NCBI GenBank assembly: GCA_027310265.1 | Contig: DAIDBC010000026.1 | Coordinates: 1 to 6,567 of the forward strand | Length of the DNA: 6,567 nt | Reading direction: 5' to 3' | Source: Candidatus Colwelliibacteriota bacterium | GTDB lineage: Bacteria; Patescibacteriota; Minisyncoccia; UBA6257; Colwellbacteraceae | Shown here: one piece after another, positions 4,882-6,567 of the stretch | How positions within the stretch are numbered: the stretch's first letter is position 1 | Layout: each line of letters starts with the position of its first letter | Notes under the pieces: generated by a model | Seen by the model: the letters and a program-made list of their open reading frames with translations, nothing else | Databases searched by the model: none | Told to the model about the DNA's origin: nothing | Made by a program: the position numbers and the translations under genes

Positions 4882-5298
4882 ATGCTTATTCCCAAAAAAG
4901 TAAAACACCGTAAATGGCACAAGGGACGTTCTAAAGGGCGTTTGGTTGAAACGCGCGGAACCTCGGTGGCCTACGGTTCGCACGGCCTGCAAGCGCTGGA
5001 GCGGGCATGGATAACTTCGCGCCAGATTGAGGCGGCGCGGCGCACCGTTACCAATTTTATGAAGCGTCAGGGGCGTTTGTGGATTCGCATCTTTCCGGAC
5101 AAACCGATTACCAAGCGTCCGCCGGAAGTGACTATGGGCGGTGGAAAAGGGACTGTTGATCACTATGTTTTTCCGGTACGGCCGGGGAGGGTTCTCTTTG
5201 AAGTTGATGGTATTCCTGACGACACCGCGAAGCGCGCGCTCACGCTTGCCGGACACAAACTGCCGATAAAAACCAGGGTGGTAACCGCCGAAAGCTAA
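4882..5298 (+). CDS. rplP: 50S ribosomal protein L16
   Basis: L16 (uL16) helps shape the A-site tRNA pocket at the base of the central protuberance of the 50S subunit. The 138-residue product is of ordinary length and begins MLIPKKVKHRKWHKGRSKG, as expected. Further family blocks are RGTSVAYGSHGLQALE, ITSRQIEAARR, KRQGRLWIRIFPDKPITKRP, MGGGKGTVDHYVFPVRPGR and the C-terminal LAGHKLPIKTRVV. The position of E. coli Arg81, which is hydroxylated by YcfD/RoxA, is Thr84 here (EVTMGGGKG), so that modification cannot occur at this site. It starts 1 nt after rpsC and ends 1 nt before rpmC, indicating translational coupling. Confidence 0.97.
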   Translation: MLIPKKVKHRKWHKGRSKGRLVETRGTSVAYGSHGLQALERAWITSRQIEAARRTVTNFMKRQGRLWIRIFPDKPITKRPPEVTMGGGKGTVDHYVFPVRPGRVLFEVDGIPDDTAKRALTLAGHKLPIKTRVVTAES

Positions 5299-5299
5299 A

Positions 5300-5512
5300 A
5301 TGAAGCGCGACGAATTGAGAAAATTGAGGGACAAAAACGTTGTCGAGCTACAGAAGGCTTTATCTGATGCGCGCGAGGATCTACGGGTTTTTAAGTTCGA
5401 CCTTGCCGCCGGCAAAGTTAAGAATATCGGGACGATAATCGAAACCAGAAAGAAAATCGCCCGCATTATGACCTATTTGAACGAGAAGACCAAAGACAAC
5501 AAAAATGGATAA
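5300..5512 (+). CDS. rpmC: 50S ribosomal protein L29
   Basis: L29 (uL29) is a small helical protein beside L23 at the tunnel exit. The 70-residue product begins MKRDELRKLRDKNVVELQKA and carries the family pattern of a helical hairpin: REDLRVFKFDLAAGKVKNIG, then TRKKIARIMTYLNEK. The preceding context is GCTAAAATG without Shine-Dalgarno. Its last eight bases, ATGGATAA, also hold the start of rpsQ, giving an 8-nt overlap typical of coupled translation. Confidence 0.95.
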   Translation: MKRDELRKLRDKNVVELQKALSDAREDLRVFKFDLAAGKVKNIGTIIETRKKIARIMTYLNEKTKDNKNG

Positions 5513-5783
5513 ACCTAAAACTAAAAATAGGCGTCGTTTGGAAGGAACAGTGGTTTCGGACAGAATGTCGAAAACCCGCGTGGTTCAGGTAAACCGCGTT
5601 AGGCTTCACCCTAAATATCAAAAGCGTTACACCGTTACGACCAGACTTAAGGCCCACGATGAAAAAAATGCATACAAAGTTGGTGATCGCGTGATGATTG
5701 AAGAAACCCGACCGCTCTCCCGTGAAAAGCGCTGGCGGATCATTTCTAAGATTGAGAAAACTGCGGAAACATACAATAACTAG
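5505..5783 (+). CDS. rpsQ: 30S ribosomal protein S17
   Basis: S17 (uS17) is an OB-fold primary binder of the 5' domain of 16S rRNA. The 92-residue product shows RRLEGTVVSDRMSKTRVVQV (residues 10-29), HPKYQKRYTVTTRLKAHDE, the VGDRVMIEETRPLSREKRW motif and a RIISKIEKT end, all typical. The start overlaps the rpmC end by 8 nt. Its TAG stop touches the rplN ATG with no base between (AACTAGATGG), so the two frames are the same. Confidence 0.96.
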   Translation: MDKPKTKNRRRLEGTVVSDRMSKTRVVQVNRVRLHPKYQKRYTVTTRLKAHDEKNAYKVGDRVMIEETRPLSREKRWRIISKIEKTAETYNN

Positions 5784-6149
5784 ATGGTCCAAGAACGCTC
5801 CATATTAAAGGTGGCGGATAACTCCGGAGCCAAGGTAGTACGGTGCTTCCGTGTTCTGGGCGGCACAAGGAAACGCTACGCCCGTTTAGGTGAAATTATC
5901 ATCGCTTCGGTACAGGTTGCCGAACCCAGAAAGCCACTTAAGAAAAAGGACATCGTGCATGCGTTGGTTATAAGAACCGCTGCCCCGCTTCGCCGTAAAG
6001 ACGGCAGTTACGTCCGTTTTGACGAAAACGCGGTTGTGATCATCGATAAAGGCGAGCCGGTAGCTACTCGCATTTTCGGACCCGTCCCGCGCGAGCTAAA
6101 GGAGCGCGGTTATGATAAAGTTGTTTCACTCGCTCAAGAAATTGTTTAA
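5784..6149 (+). CDS. rplN: 50S ribosomal protein L14
   Basis: L14 (uL14) binds at the subunit interface next to L3 and L19 and is the docking site for the silencing factor RsfS in bacteria that have it. At 121 residues it is of standard length and highly conserved: MVQERSILKVADNSGAKVV, RCFRVLGGTRKRYARLGEII, VHALVIRTAAPLRRKDGSYV, RFDENAVVIIDK and ATRIFGPVPRELKERGYDKV. It begins immediately after the rpsQ stop, with no separate ribosome binding site, so its translation probably relies on ribosomes arriving from rpsQ. Confidence 0.97.
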   Translation: MVQERSILKVADNSGAKVVRCFRVLGGTRKRYARLGEIIIASVQVAEPRKPLKKKDIVHALVIRTAAPLRRKDGSYVRFDENAVVIIDKGEPVATRIFGPVPRELKERGYDKVVSLAQEIV

Positions 6150-6158
6150 AAAATTGCG

Positions 6159-6467
6159 ATGAACATCAAAAAAGGTGACAACGTGCAGATTCTAAAAGGA
6201 AAAGATGCGGGCAAAACCGGCAAGGTTATCCGTGTGTTTCCGTATGGCCGGGAAATAATTATTGAGGGCATGAACTTGCATCAAAAGTCCATCCGCCCGA
6301 AACGAGCCGGAGAGAAGGGTCAGCAGGTAAAACTGCCGCTGCCGATAAGTTCCGCCAATGTTATGCTTGTTTGTCCGGCCTGTGGCCGCCCGTCAAAAAC
6401 CGGCTACCGCAAACCAGAGAAAGGGAACAAAGAAAGATACTGCAAAAAATGCAACGCCACCGTCTAG
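6159..6467 (+). CDS. rplX: 50S ribosomal protein L24 with four-cysteine zinc-ribbon-like C-terminus
   Basis: L24 (uL24) starts 50S assembly by binding the 5' end of 23S rRNA. The KOW motif lies at the N-terminus (KKGDNVQILKGKDAGKTGKV, residues 4-23), followed by GMNLHQKSIRPKRAGEKGQ and the SSANVMLVCP block. The 102-residue length is normal. The C-terminal part carries Cys72 and Cys75 (CPAC) and Cys95 and Cys98 (CKKC), a probable zinc-binding set. Many bacterial L24 proteins lack these cysteines and read VMLVDPK instead; cysteine-bearing versions are known in several lineages. The ATG lies 9 nt after rplN, without Shine-Dalgarno, and its end overlaps rplE by 19 nt. Confidence 0.96.
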   Translation: MNIKKGDNVQILKGKDAGKTGKVIRVFPYGREIIIEGMNLHQKSIRPKRAGEKGQQVKLPLPISSANVMLVCPACGRPSKTGYRKPEKGNKERYCKKCNATV

Positions 6468-6567
6468 AAAAAATCGTAGTCTCTGCGGGAGTTGGCCGGA
6501 TGCGCCAGAACCAGCAATTCGAGGAAAAGGTGCTGCCGGCAATTGCCGAGGAACTCGCACTGATTAC
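6449..6567 (+). CDS. rplE: 50S ribosomal protein L5, N-terminal part (3' end outside window)
   Basis: L5 (uL5) binds 5S rRNA and contacts P-site tRNA and the 30S head. The 39 codons present read MQRHRLEKIVVSAGVGRM, then QNQQFEEKVLPAIAEELALI, matching the L5 block VPRVEKITLNMGVGEA. The position just before rplX's partner in the spc operon (rplN-rplX-rplE) supports this call. The ATG at 6449 lies inside the last codons of rplX, preceded by CAAAAA. It aligns with an internal methionine near residue 26 of E. coli L5, so the usual N-terminal helix (DYYKDEVVKKLMTEF-like) seems absent. The frame stays open further upstream, but the encoded residues there do not resemble L5, and I saw no better start. 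Confidence 0.88.
   Translation, partial: MQRHRLEKIVVSAGVGRMRQNQQFEEKVLPAIAEELALI

Noticed and set aside
32..5792. Long minus-strand open frames opposite tuf, rplD, rplP and others
   Set aside because: All are antisense to highly conserved ribosomal genes and their translations resemble no protein family; they are by-products of codon use on the coding strand.

Overview
This window is the junction between the end of a str-type operon and the S10/spc ribosomal protein operon of a bacterium. All genes lie on the + strand in the canonical order: tuf (3' part only), rpsJ, rplC, rplD, rplW, rplB, rpsS, rplV, rpsC, rplP, rpmC, rpsQ, rplN, rplX, and the first 39 codons of rplE. The products are EF-Tu and ribosomal proteins S10, L3, L4, L23, L2, S19, L22, S3, L16, L29, S17, L14, L24 and L5. 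They assemble with rRNA into the two ribosomal subunits, with EF-Tu delivering aminoacyl-tRNA.

Organism: base composition is near 50% GC and genes are very tightly packed (gaps mostly 0-9 nt, several overlaps). Some protein details recall Patescibacteria/CPR, probably a Parcubacteria-like lineage: L2 has DHPYGGGEG followed by a WGKVTGG-type C-terminus, L22 has a Lys-rich tail ending FFKRVFRRKSI, and L5 has a GVGRM...Q..FEEKVLP pattern. This assignment rests on remembered family features, not a search.

Layout: 1-559 tuf 3' part. 560-632 short spacer with a strong 12-bp hairpin (probable terminator). 633-965 rpsJ. 966-1139 an unusually long spacer inside the operon, packed with four consecutive hairpins, the last one terminator-like and ending beside the rplC start. 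1140-6467 compact run from rplC to rplX. 6449-6567 start of rplE, overlapping rplX by 19 nt.

Points worth attention: the structured rpsJ-rplC spacer looks like an internal attenuator or autoregulatory leader controlling L3, L4 and everything downstream. It contains a possible anti-terminator pairing and an SD-preceded start-stop codon pair (ATG TAA). L3 lacks about 60 residues from its middle, and L5 appears to lack its usual first ~25 residues. None of the 14 visible gene starts has a convincing Shine-Dalgarno sequence. TGA is used neither as a stop nor as a sense codon in any gene of the window.
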